From Mycobacterium sp. E1747 (lineage in GTDB: Bacteria > Actinomycetota > Actinomycetes > Mycobacteriales > Mycobacteriaceae), in NCBI RefSeq assembly GCF_001667775.1, contig NZ_LZJI01000198.1, positions 1-34,282 of the forward strand: a stretch of 34,282 nt of DNA. The letters run 5' to 3'. Under the pieces are notes generated by a model. That model was not told the DNA's origin. It saw only the letters and a program-made list of their open reading frames with translations, and searched no databases. Shown here piece by piece: positions 7,739-15,011 of this stretch (the first letter of the stretch is position 1; each line of letters opens with the position of its first letter). A program made the position numbers and the translations under genes.

Positions 7739-10700
7739 CTAAGCGCTGCGTTGCGCCTCGGCCTCAGCCTCGGTGATCAGGCGCTCACTGCGCAAGAACC
7801 GGACGAGATTCTCGACCGTGTCCGTGAGCGCCGGCTCACGCACGCGGACCGAGGCCAGCTCGCGGGCCCGCTGGTACTGGGAGTTGCCGTAGCGCTTGTC
7901 CCGCATCGCCGCGATCTTGTCCGCGGACCGGGTGAGGAAGTCGACCAGCGGATAGATCGGGTCCCGCGTCGTGCACCGGCGGTTCATCTCGGCGGCGAAC
8001 GCCGGGATGTCGTGGTAGTCGAAGCGATAGCCGTAGCGCTCGGAGAGGACGCGGGTGATGTCCATCAGGTTGTAGTAGTCGTCCGCGGTCATATTGAAAA
8101 CATTGCCGTAGACCGTGTCATCCCTCGGCAGGTCCATCAGCGCGACGATGTGATCGGCGATCAGGTCCGCCGGCAGCAGGCTGAGCTGGTTGAGCGCGTT
8201 CGCGGCGATACCGTGCTCGATCATGAACGCCACGGTGCGCACCAGGATGTCGTCCTGGCTGCCGAAACCCGCGCTGGTCGGCGAGATCAGCGAGGGCCGG
8301 AAGATGCGCACGTCGAGCCCGTGGCGCTGCGCGGCGAAGGCCAGCTGCTCGGCGACCCACTTGGTCTGCGAGTAGCCGAAATCCAGGGCGTTCATCTCCA
8401 GGTTGGCGTCGGACTCCCCGACCACCGGCTTGACGCTCCACCCGTAGATGAAGGTGCTGGAGACCAGGTGGAAGGTCTTGCGGTGCGCGGTCATCGCGAG
8501 CCGCAGCAGCTCGTGCGTTCCGATCACGTTGGCCGGGCGCAGGGCGTCGTAGGTCCGGACGTAATTGACCAGGGCGCCGTTATGCAGGATGGCGTCGACG
8601 CTCTCGGCCAGGCGGCGGAACCCGTCCTCGCCGACGCCGAGCCGCGGCTCGGCGAGATCGCCGCAGACCACGCGTACCCGCGCCCGGACCTCGGCTTCCA
8701 GGGCCGGGGTCCACAGCCGCGCCTTGCGCAGCGATGCGACGATCCGGTCCAGCCCGTGGGCTTCGTCGGTGGCGCGGATCAGTGCGTGCACGGTCAAGGA
8801 CGTCCGGCCGAGCAGGCTGGCGACCAGGAACGGCCCCAGGAACCCGGTCGCACCCGTCAGCAGGATGTCGGTGGGTGCGCCCGAGCGCGCCGGCGGCAGC
8901 GCCGGCAACCGAAGCTGGGCGTCGGCGCGCATCCGGGCGACTTCGTAGGCCTCGTACTCCGTCGCGATCTGGTCCAGCGCCTGACGCAGCGCATCGAGCG
9001 GCTGGCCGGACTCCTCACCGAATTGCCGCATCAGCCGGAAGAATTCAGCCACCGTGAGCCGCTGAAGCAGCCGGGTGTTGACCTCCTCGGCCAGCTCCCC
9101 CGCGCCGTGCTCTTCCAGCAGTGCCTGTAGGTCGGCGCGCAGCTCGGCCAGCGCCAGCGAGTCGATGCCGAGATCCGCGAAGGAGCAGTCCTCTGACCCG
9201 GTGAGGTCGTAGCTTTCGATCAGATTGCGGAACCGGTCCAGCGGGCCCGAATTCGTCTCCGCCCATGCGTGGGCCTGATGCGTGTAGCTCGACAGGACGG
9301 GCAGCTCGCCGTCCAGCCAGAGCTGACGTGTCGAGGACCGCCGGATCTTGCCGGACGTGGTTTTGGGGATGCTGTGCGGCGGCACGAAGGCGATGGTGTG
9401 GGGGTCGATGTGGCCGTGCCGGCGGATGGCCCGCGCCAGCGCCTTGCCGTCGGGCAGCGCGTTCGGGTCCCGGACCTCGGCCACCACGGTCAGCACCTCC
9501 TGGTCGTCGCGCTCCACCGCGAACGCTGCGACGCAGCCGCCGCGAACCTGCGGCGCCGAGCGCTCCACGATGCCCTCGATGTCCGAGGGGTAGCAGTTGA
9601 CGCCGCGCACGATGATCAGGTCCTTGCTGCGGCCGCAGACGAACAGCTCGCCCTCGTAGAGGAAGCCGAGGTCGCCGGTTCGCAGATAGCTGTGCTCGGT
9701 GTCGCCGACGATGCGGGCCGCGAACGCCTCCGCGGTGAGTTCGGGGCGGTTCCAGTAGCCGCCGCCCTTGGACGGCCCGTCCAGCCAGACCTCGCCGACG
9801 CGGCCCTCTCCGAGGGCCTCGCCGGTTTCGGGATCGACGATGCGAACCACGTTGCCGTCGATCGGCTTGCCGCAGCTCACCACCGGGGCCTGGTTGTTGT
9901 TCTCCGGCTGGGCCTTCTCGACGCGCGCGAGGTTGCGCTCCAGCGCGCGCTTGTTCAGCGCGAGGGTCTGGCGCCCGCGAAGCGAGACGATCAGGGTGTT
10001 CTCGGCCATGCCGTAGGCGCCGGTGAGCGCGTTGGGCTCCAGGCCGTAGGGGGCGAAACGCTGTCGGAAGCGCGCAAAGGTGCTGGCGCGCAACGGCTCT
10101 GCGCCGACGACGATGCTCTCCAGGCTGCTCAGGTCCAACCCGGCGAGCTCGGATGCGGGCAGCTTGTCCTCGCGCAGGCACAGCTCGAGGGCGAAGTTGG
10201 GCACCGGCGTGTGGGTGGCGCGTACGTCGCTGATGAGCCGCAGCCACGACGACGGCCGCTTGAGGAAGTCCAGCGGCGACATGGCGTGCGTGGTGCCGCC
10301 GACCAGCAGGATGAACAGGTAGGCGGAGATCAGGCCCATGTCATGGTGTTGCGGAAGCCAGCTCACCAGCACTTCGCCACCCGCGAAGGCCGAGGCGTTG
10401 GCGATGACGTTCGCGTGGCTGACCACCACACCCTTGGGGTCGCTGGTGGAGCCGGAGGTGTACTGCAGGAAGAGCACCGGCCCGGGGGTGTCGGGGACGT
10501 GGGCGCCGCCGAACTCCTGCGTGCCGTCGGTTCCGAACCAGGGCAGCTCCGGCGGCCGTTGGGTGCCGGGCCATGGCGAGGCGCCGTCGAGGTGGTTGAG
10601 CAGCAGGCGGTAGTCGTACTCGAATTGCTTGGTCGACAGCACCGCCTTCGCCTGGCAGTCGCGGGCGATGAAGCTCAGCTTTGCCAGGCCCGACTCGAAC

Positions 10701-10987
10701 GACATCGGCAGCGGCGGGCTGACCGGCACGGCGATCACCCCGATGCGTGCGCAGGCGTAGAACGCCGCGATCATTTCCAGCCCGGGCGGGTAGACCAGTA
10801 GCGCTCGATCGCCCGGCCGCAGGCCGGCTTCCGTCGACAGGTACGCGGCCAGCTCGCGCGTCCGCTCGGAGAAGCTCCGGTAGGTGTAGTGCTCAAGTTC
10901 GCGACCTTCGTCGTCGACGAAGCGGAAGAGGGTCTTGTCCGGTGTGCTGGCCGCGCGCTGGTGCAGGTGATCTATGAGCGTCTCCAT
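7739..10987 (-). CDS. Trimodular fatty acyl-AMP ligase - acyl carrier protein - thioester reductase
   Basis: A 1082-residue multidomain enzyme. ATG 10987 is chosen over an upstream in-frame start because the family begins with 'TLIDHLHQRA' and a G-rich SD precedes it. Adenylation domain (~1-575): YTSGSTSDPKG (176-186), YGMAE (325-329), YLRTGD (434-439), PKTTSGK (541-547). The extra segment at ~340-372 before 'SCGKP' is the insertion typical of fatty acyl-AMP ligases, which hand acyl chains to carrier proteins rather than CoA. Carrier domain (~585-655): Ser610 in GIDSL for phosphopantetheine. Reductase domain (~705-1075): NADPH site GATGFLG (712-718), Y872-K876 (YSQTK). Prediction: activates a fatty acid, loads its own ACP, and releases it as aldehyde or alcohol. 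First gene of the operon running to 4808. Different from CAR/FadD9 in its FAAL-type N-domain. Confidence 0.9.
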   Translation of the reverse strand: METLIDHLHQRAASTPDKTLFRFVDDEGRELEHYTYRSFSERTRELAAYLSTEAGLRPGDRALLVYPPGLEMIAAFYACARIGVIAVPVSPPLPMSFESGLAKLSFIARDCQAKAVLSTKQFEYDYRLLLNHLDGASPWPGTQRPPELPWFGTDGTQEFGGAHVPDTPGPVLFLQYTSGSTSDPKGVVVSHANVIANASAFAGGEVLVSWLPQHHDMGLISAYLFILLVGGTTHAMSPLDFLKRPSSWLRLISDVRATHTPVPNFALELCLREDKLPASELAGLDLSSLESIVVGAEPLRASTFARFRQRFAPYGLEPNALTGAYGMAENTLIVSLRGRQTLALNKRALERNLARVEKAQPENNNQAPVVSCGKPIDGNVVRIVDPETGEALGEGRVGEVWLDGPSKGGGYWNRPELTAEAFAARIVGDTEHSYLRTGDLGFLYEGELFVCGRSKDLIIVRGVNCYPSDIEGIVERSAPQVRGGCVAAFAVERDDQEVLTVVAEVRDPNALPDGKALARAIRRHGHIDPHTIAFVPPHSIPKTTSGKIRRSSTRQLWLDGELPVLSSYTHQAHAWAETNSGPLDRFRNLIESYDLTGSEDCSFADLGIDSLALAELRADLQALLEEHGAGELAEEVNTRLLQRLTVAEFFRLMRQFGEESGQPLDALRQALDQIATEYEAYEVARMRADAQLRLPALPPARSGAPTDILLTGATGFLGPFLVASLLGRTSLTVHALIRATDEAHGLDRIVASLRKARLWTPALEAEVRARVRVVCGDLAEPRLGVGEDGFRRLAESVDAILHNGALVNYVRTYDALRPANVIGTHELLRLAMTAHRKTFHLVSSTFIYGWSVKPVVGESDANLEMNALDFGYSQTKWVAEQLAFAAQRHGLDVRIFRPSLISPTSAGFGSQDDILVRTVAFMIEHGIAANALNQLSLLPADLIADHIVALMDLPRDDTVYGNVFNMTADDYYNLMDITRVLSERYGYRFDYHDIPAFAAEMNRRCTTRDPIYPLVDFLTRSADKIAAMRDKRYGNSQYQRARELASVRVREPALTDTVENLVRFLRSERLITEAEAEAQRSA

Positions 10988-11007
10988 CGCAGGAGCCACC
11001 CCCCTTC

Positions 11008-11043
11008 CGGGTCGACTATGAGCGATAAGAACTTTCGGATCAA
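11008..11043 (-). promoter_or_regulatory. Predicted promoter of the FAAL-ACP-reductase operon
   Basis: On the minus strand TTGATC (plus positions 11038-11043) and CATAGT (11015-11020) are separated by exactly 17 bp. The transcript would start near 11008 and have a leader of about 20 nt that contains the G-rich SD before ATG 10987. No other start signal of similar quality was seen for the operon. Confidence 0.5.
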
Positions 11044-11405
11044 TTGATAACGCCCAATTTAACTCCCCCACTGGATGTCAAGCAAAACTTGGACGGCCAT
11101 TTTGGCCACCGCACATTAATCTCACAGCGTAGGCTTAACCGAGGGTGGTCGCCGCCAATCAGGGAATCCGCGACTACGGACTTCAGTATTTCAGTTTGCG
11201 GTTTCACCTGCGCATTTAGATCACCCTGGCGTCCGTAGACGTGCGGATACTGAGTTACGTATTTTCATTTATCATGAATTATCCGTCGGCAAATCCGCCG
11301 CAATATGGAGTCCATTTCTTAGCCGCACCGCAAAGGGCGGCTGAGCGCGGCCCAATGAGGCCATTCCGTGGCGGGTCGCCGCTGCTGACCTACTGAGCTA
11401 CGGAC
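11044..11405. other. AT-enriched gene-free region (about 51% GC)
   Basis: No convincing gene is seen. A hand count over 11041-11340 gives about 49% A+T, against roughly one third in flanking genes. The richest part (about 11250-11275) has runs of A/T. Short ORFs here lack start signals and codon bias. It lies between the start of the FAAL operon and the stop of the minus-strand lipid-kinase-like gene. Such AT-rich stretches in mycobacteria can mark acquired DNA or binding regions for the nucleoid protein Lsr2; neither is proven. Confidence 0.55.
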
Positions 11406-12419
11406 TCAGCCCGTCCGGGCGACCCGGATGCGGGGGCCGGCCCGGGCCACCAACCGGGTGATGCCCACGAACCGTTCGCCGTCGATGATCGGCGAGAGCG
11501 GCTCGCCCTCGGCCTCGATCACCATTTCGCGGCCGTTGACGTCGCGCACCCCCGCACCCCGCAGCGTGCCGTTGGTGAGCGCCGCGGGCAGCTGGACCAC
11601 GATCCTCGAGGGCCGGATCTCACCGGCCTGAAAATGCAGCGCGCCGGGATTCTCGGCCTTCGGGAAAAGCCGGAACGGCCCTCCGATCCGCAGGTCGATG
11701 GCGCCCGCGTGCAGCACCCGGTGCGTCCGCGACGGGACCTCCTCGCCATCGATGACGACGCGGGCGCGCGTGGGAGTGAACAGCACCGACGAGTAACTGG
11801 ACGCCGGCGACCGGCCGACCTTCGACGCGAGGTAGTCGCGGAACGAGCGACCGATCACCCGGGCGACTTCTGTCCGGCCGTGGTCGGGCTTCCCGTAATA
11901 CATGTCGTAGAACCGGTTGCCGACTCCCCCGGCGGCCAGCCCGAAACACAGGCGATGAAACGCCGCGCCGTCGGCGGTCTCGCCATCGAGTTGCAGGGTG
12001 TCCAAACGCATTTCGGGCGGAGGCCGGTCGGCCTCAGCGGCGGCCACCAGCGCGCGGACGATGGTATCGGGCCGCCCGCGCACCCGCGCCTTGCGCGCGA
12101 CGGCGTTGACGCTGCCGCCGTTGGACGGCACGAACGTCGGCCAGCATTCCGGATCGCCTTGGCAGCGCTCGATTTCGTTGATCAGCCAGTGCAGAGCGCC
12201 GTCGCCGCCGTCGCCGACGAGATGCGTGACCCGCGGGTGGAGCTCATCCAGCGTCTTGCCCAGCTCCTCGATCGAGGCGGTTTCGTGGACCTCGCCCCAC
12301 GGGCCGACGATGCGGCGCAACTCGGCGACGCGGTCACCGCGCGCACCGCGGTTCCGGCGCGCGAGCGGATTGACGATGACCCCTACATACATCCGCGCCG
12401 TCGGAGTTCCATCGGCCAT
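11406..12419 (-). CDS. Diacylglycerol kinase catalytic-domain protein (lipid-kinase-like)
   Basis: A 337-residue protein of the DAGK_cat (PF00781) family, which transfers ATP phosphate to diacylglycerol, sphingosine or related lipids. ATG 12419 is chosen because a TATCGT -10 box ends exactly 7 nt upstream, giving a leaderless start; a GTG at 12428 would lie inside that box. Motifs: VNPLARRN (16-23), nucleotide loop GDGGDGALHWLINE (69-82) and PSNGGSVN (98-105). The canonical motif is GGDGT; here the Thr is replaced by Ala (GGDGA), and the second site reads NGGS rather than the common GTxN, so substrate or activity may differ. The C-terminal half is a beta-rich lipid-binding domain. It is divergent from the SDR gene at 12479. 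Confidence 0.82.
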   Translation of the reverse strand: MADGTPTARMYVGVIVNPLARRNRGARGDRVAELRRIVGPWGEVHETASIEELGKTLDELHPRVTHLVGDGGDGALHWLINEIERCQGDPECWPTFVPSNGGSVNAVARKARVRGRPDTIVRALVAAAEADRPPPEMRLDTLQLDGETADGAAFHRLCFGLAAGGVGNRFYDMYYGKPDHGRTEVARVIGRSFRDYLASKVGRSPASSYSSVLFTPTRARVVIDGEEVPSRTHRVLHAGAIDLRIGGPFRLFPKAENPGALHFQAGEIRPSRIVVQLPAALTNGTLRGAGVRDVNGREMVIEAEGEPLSPIIDGERFVGITRLVARAGPRIRVARTG

Positions 12420-12426
12420 CCCACGC

Positions 12427-12471
12427 ACGATACCTGCGACGTTCCGGCGAGTGGGACCGCCTAGTTAGGGT
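12427..12471. promoter_or_regulatory. Divergent leaderless promoters
   Basis: Minus strand: TATCGT (plus positions 12427-12432) lies 7 nt before ATG 12419. Plus strand: TAGGGT (12466-12471) lies 7 nt before ATG 12479. Both match the mycobacterial -10 consensus TAnnnT at the spacing expected when transcription begins at the start codon. No -35 is obvious. The 33 bp between the two boxes must hold all upstream control for both genes. Confidence 0.45.
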
Positions 12472-12478
12472 GGGCTGC

Positions 12479-13348
12479 ATGCCTGGTTGGACCGCAGCAG
12501 ACCTGCCCTCCTTCGCCGGACGCACCGTCGTGATCACCGGAGCCAACGCCGGACTGGGTGAAATCACCGCCCGCGAATTGGCCCGGGTGGACGCCCGCGT
12601 CGTCTTGGCCGTGCGTAACACCGAGAAGGGCAAGGCCGCCGCCGACCGGATGGTCGGTGACGTCGAGGTGCGCCACCTCGATCTGCAGGACCTGCGCTCG
12701 GTGCGGCGCTTCGCCGACGAGATGACAAGGGTCGACGTGCTGGTCAACAACGCCGGCATCATGGCCACCAAACACGCGGTGACCGCCGACGGCTTCGAAG
12801 GCCAGATCGGCACCAATCACCTCGGCCACTTCGCGCTGACCAACCTGCTGCTGCCCAGGCTGACCGACCGGGTGGTGACCTTGTCCTCGCTGATGCACCA
12901 CTTCGGCTACGTCAGCCTCAAAGACCTGAACTGGCGGTCCCGCCCGTATTCTGCGTGGCTGGCCTACAGCCAATCGAAGCTGGCCAACCTGCTGTTCACC
13001 AGCGAACTGCAGCGGCGCCTGGACTCCGTCGGTTCTCCGCTGCGCGCGCTGGCCGCCCACCCCGGCTGGTCGCACACCAACCTGCAGGGCAACTCCGGCC
13101 GCAAGCTGGGCGACGCGGCGGTGTTGGCCGTCGACCGCATCGTGTCCACCGACGCCGACTTCGGGGCCAGGCAGACGCTGTACGCGGTCTCGCAGGATCT
13201 GCCTGGCGACACCTTCGTCGGCCCGCGCTTCGGCCTGTATGGCCGCACCCAGCCGACCTGGCGTAACTGGCCGGCCAGGCGGGCGGGCACCGCCGCGGCG
13301 CTGTGGACCCTGTCCGAGCAGCTCACGGGCACCGCTTTCCCGCTATGA
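12479..13348 (+). CDS. Short-chain dehydrogenase/reductase
   Basis: A 289-residue NAD(P)-dependent oxidoreductase of the classical/atypical SDR family. ATG 12479 follows a -10-like TAGGGT by 7 nt (leaderless); a GTG at 12470 lies inside that box. Motifs: cofactor loop TGANAGLG (20-27), structural NNAG, and catalytic Y163-x3-K167 (YSQSK), followed by LANLLF, common in the retinol-dehydrogenase-like mycobacterial SDRs such as Rv0068/Rv0439c. The substrate is unknown. It is divergent from the lipid-kinase-like gene and is followed by an unrelated membrane transporter 83 bp downstream. Confidence 0.88.
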   Translation: MPGWTAADLPSFAGRTVVITGANAGLGEITARELARVDARVVLAVRNTEKGKAAADRMVGDVEVRHLDLQDLRSVRRFADEMTRVDVLVNNAGIMATKHAVTADGFEGQIGTNHLGHFALTNLLLPRLTDRVVTLSSLMHHFGYVSLKDLNWRSRPYSAWLAYSQSKLANLLFTSELQRRLDSVGSPLRALAAHPGWSHTNLQGNSGRKLGDAAVLAVDRIVSTDADFGARQTLYAVSQDLPGDTFVGPRFGLYGRTQPTWRNWPARRAGTAAALWTLSEQLTGTAFPL

Positions 13349-13431
13349 ACACGCTCGGCGGGCGGTTTGCCGTAGCCCGACTAGATTAATGAGCAAATCC
13401 GTGAAGCGACGCCTGGGCGAGGAGGTCATCC

Positions 13432-14352
13432 GTGTCGAAGACTGATATGGCGGCAATCCTTGCCCTCCTCGCCGCGCTGGCGTCGGCGATCGGCAACGTC
13501 GTCCGCCAGCGGTCCGCGCAGGAGGTCACCGACAAGCCGGTCGGCCACCTCGCGCTGTTCGGCATGCTGCTGCGCGATACCCGGTGGTTGATGGGCGGAC
13601 TCGGCGACATCGCCAGCTACGTCCTGCTGGCCGCCGCCCTCGACAAGGGCTCCGTGCTGCTGGTGATGTCGCTGCAGGTGACCGCGCTGCTGTTCGCCCT
13701 GCCGATCTACGCGCGGATGAGCCGCCACCCGGTCACCCGCGCCGAATGGCTGTGGGCGGTGTTGCTTACCGCGGCGCTGGTGGTCGTCATCGCGGTCGGC
13801 GATCCGACCGGCGGCCAGGAGCGCGCGCCTGCGCACGTGTGGCTGATCGTCGCCGTGGCGATGGCACCGCCGCTGCTGTTGGCGATGGTGGGCGCCCGCG
13901 TCTGGTCGGATCGCCCAGTGGCCGCGCTGTTGCTCGCGGCGGTCGCCGGTTCACTGCTCGCGGTGTTCGCGGTGCTGATGAAGGGCGTCGTCGACATCAT
14001 CGAACACAACCCCGAGCAGTTGTGGACCAGGCCCGAGGTGTACGGCTGGGTGTTCTGCGGGGCCGCCGGGATGATCATTCACCAATCGGCTTACCGCGCA
14101 GGCGCTTTGACGGCCTCGTTGCCGACGATTATCGCCGCCAAGCCCATCGTGGGCGCAATCCTCGGCATCACCGTGCTCGGTGAGACGCTGGACGCCCACG
14201 GCTTCGACTGGGTCGTGTTGGCGGTGGCCGCGGCGCTGGTGATCGTCGCGACGGTGGGCCTGGCTCGCGGCGAGGCCGCCACCGTGTCGGCGGGCGCCGG
14301 GCGCGACGTCAGAACCGCCGACGAGCCGAAAGCGGTGAAGCCCGCGCTCTGA
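13432..14352 (+). CDS. DMT-superfamily (EamA-like) membrane transporter
   Basis: A 306-residue integral membrane protein. GTG 13432 has a strong SD, AGGAGG (13420-13425), 6 nt upstream. About nine or ten hydrophobic helices span residues ~6-275, arranged as two similar halves as in drug/metabolite transporters; the last segments read 'AKPIVGAILGITVLGETLDAHGFDWVVLAVAAALVIVATVGLA', with the typical GE motif of EamA repeats. The C-terminal ~30 residues are polar. The substrate cannot be told. The stop lies 8 bp before the 3' end of the oppositely oriented tRNA-Tyr gene, so the two units converge. Confidence 0.8.
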   Translation: MSKTDMAAILALLAALASAIGNVVRQRSAQEVTDKPVGHLALFGMLLRDTRWLMGGLGDIASYVLLAAALDKGSVLLVMSLQVTALLFALPIYARMSRHPVTRAEWLWAVLLTAALVVVIAVGDPTGGQERAPAHVWLIVAVAMAPPLLLAMVGARVWSDRPVAALLLAAVAGSLLAVFAVLMKGVVDIIEHNPEQLWTRPEVYGWVFCGAAGMIIHQSAYRAGALTASLPTIIAAKPIVGAILGITVLGETLDAHGFDWVVLAVAAALVIVATVGLARGEAATVSAGAGRDVRTADEPKAVKPAL

Positions 14353-14360
14353 GTGAGGCT

Positions 14361-14444
14361 TGGTGGCAGGTACAGGATTCGAACCTGTGAAGCTTTCGCG
14401 ACGGATTTACAGTCCGCTCCCATTGGCCGCTCGGGCAACCTGCC
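14361..14444 (-). tRNA. tRNA-Tyr (anticodon GTA), CCA encoded
   Basis: Read on the minus strand, the acceptor arms GGCAGGT and ACCTGCC pair perfectly over 7 bp. The anticodon loop CTGTAAA carries GTA for tyrosine. The T-arm shows CAGG-TTCGAAT-CCTG. A long variable arm makes it class II, as expected for bacterial tRNA-Tyr. The discriminator A is followed by an encoded CCA (plus 14361-14363). Length is 84 nt with CCA. Confidence 0.96.
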
Positions 14445-14451
14445 GCCAGAC

Positions 14452-14457
14452 AGGTTA
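14452..14457 (-). promoter_or_regulatory. -10 box of the tRNA-Tyr gene
   Basis: TAACCT on the minus strand ends 7 nt before the mature 5' end, so transcription would begin about at the first tRNA base with almost no leader. It matches TAnnnT. No clear -35 at 17 bp was found. Confidence 0.35.
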
Positions 14458-14513
14458 CAACGAGGGGGTAGACAAAGCACAAACGGCCATCACCGGATGA
14501 AGGGACGGATCGA

Positions 14514-15005
14514 ATGGCGGACTCATCGTTCGACATTGTCAGCAAAGTCGAGCGCCAAGAGGTCGACAACGCGCTCAACCAGGCCGCCAAGGAGCTGGCC
14601 ACTCGCTTCGACTTCCGCGGCACCGACACCACCATCGCGTGGAAGGGCGACGAGGCAATCGAGCTGACCTCGTCCACCGAGGAACGCGTGAAGGCGGCCG
14701 TCGACGTCTTCAAGGAGAAGCTGATCCGCCGCGACATCTCGATGAAGGCCTTCGACGCCGGCGAACCGCAGGCCTCCGGCAAGACCTACAAGGTCAGCGG
14801 CACCCTCAAGCAGGGCATCGACAGCGAGCACGCCAAGAAGATCACCAAGCTGATCCGCGACGAGGGGCCCAAGAGCGTCAAGACGCAGATCCAGGGCGAC
14901 GAGATCCGCGTCACCAGCAAAAAGCGGGACGACCTGCAGGCCGTCCAAGCGCTGCTCAAGCAGGCCGACCTGGACGTCGCGCTGCAGTTCGTCAACTACC
15001 GGTAG
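14514..15005 (+). CDS. yajQ: YajQ family nucleotide-binding protein (UPF0234, Rv0566c-like)
   Basis: A 163-residue cytoplasmic protein, the full length for the family. ATG 14514 follows GAAGGGA. The start 'ADSSFDIVSKVERQEVDNALNQA' and the core 'RFDFRGTDTTIAWKGDEAIELTSSTEERVKAAVDV' are hallmark YajQ sequence; the C-terminus 'DDLQAVQALLKQADLDVALQFVNYR' completes the two-domain fold. Family members bind nucleic acids or nucleotides, and some bind cyclic-di-GMP; the role in mycobacteria is not settled. The monooxygenase gene begins 6 bp after the stop, so both are probably co-transcribed, as in the M. tuberculosis Rv0566c-Rv0565c pair. Confidence 0.95.
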   Translation: MADSSFDIVSKVERQEVDNALNQAAKELATRFDFRGTDTTIAWKGDEAIELTSSTEERVKAAVDVFKEKLIRRDISMKAFDAGEPQASGKTYKVSGTLKQGIDSEHAKKITKLIRDEGPKSVKTQIQGDEIRVTSKKRDDLQAVQALLKQADLDVALQFVNYR

Positions 15006-15011
15006 CCCTCA

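Noticed and set aside
7715..9130. 471-codon plus-strand frame opposite the reductase domain
   Set aside because: Arg/Val/Gly-rich with no family features; the minus strand carries the intact FAAL-ACP-reductase.
11044..11238. 64-codon frame in the low-GC gap
   Set aside because: No start signal, no family resemblance and no codon bias; treated as non-coding.
11391..11407. Short hairpin CTGAG/CTCAG at the end of the lipid-kinase-like gene
   Set aside because: Five-base stem overlapping the stop codon and no T tract; not a convincing terminator.
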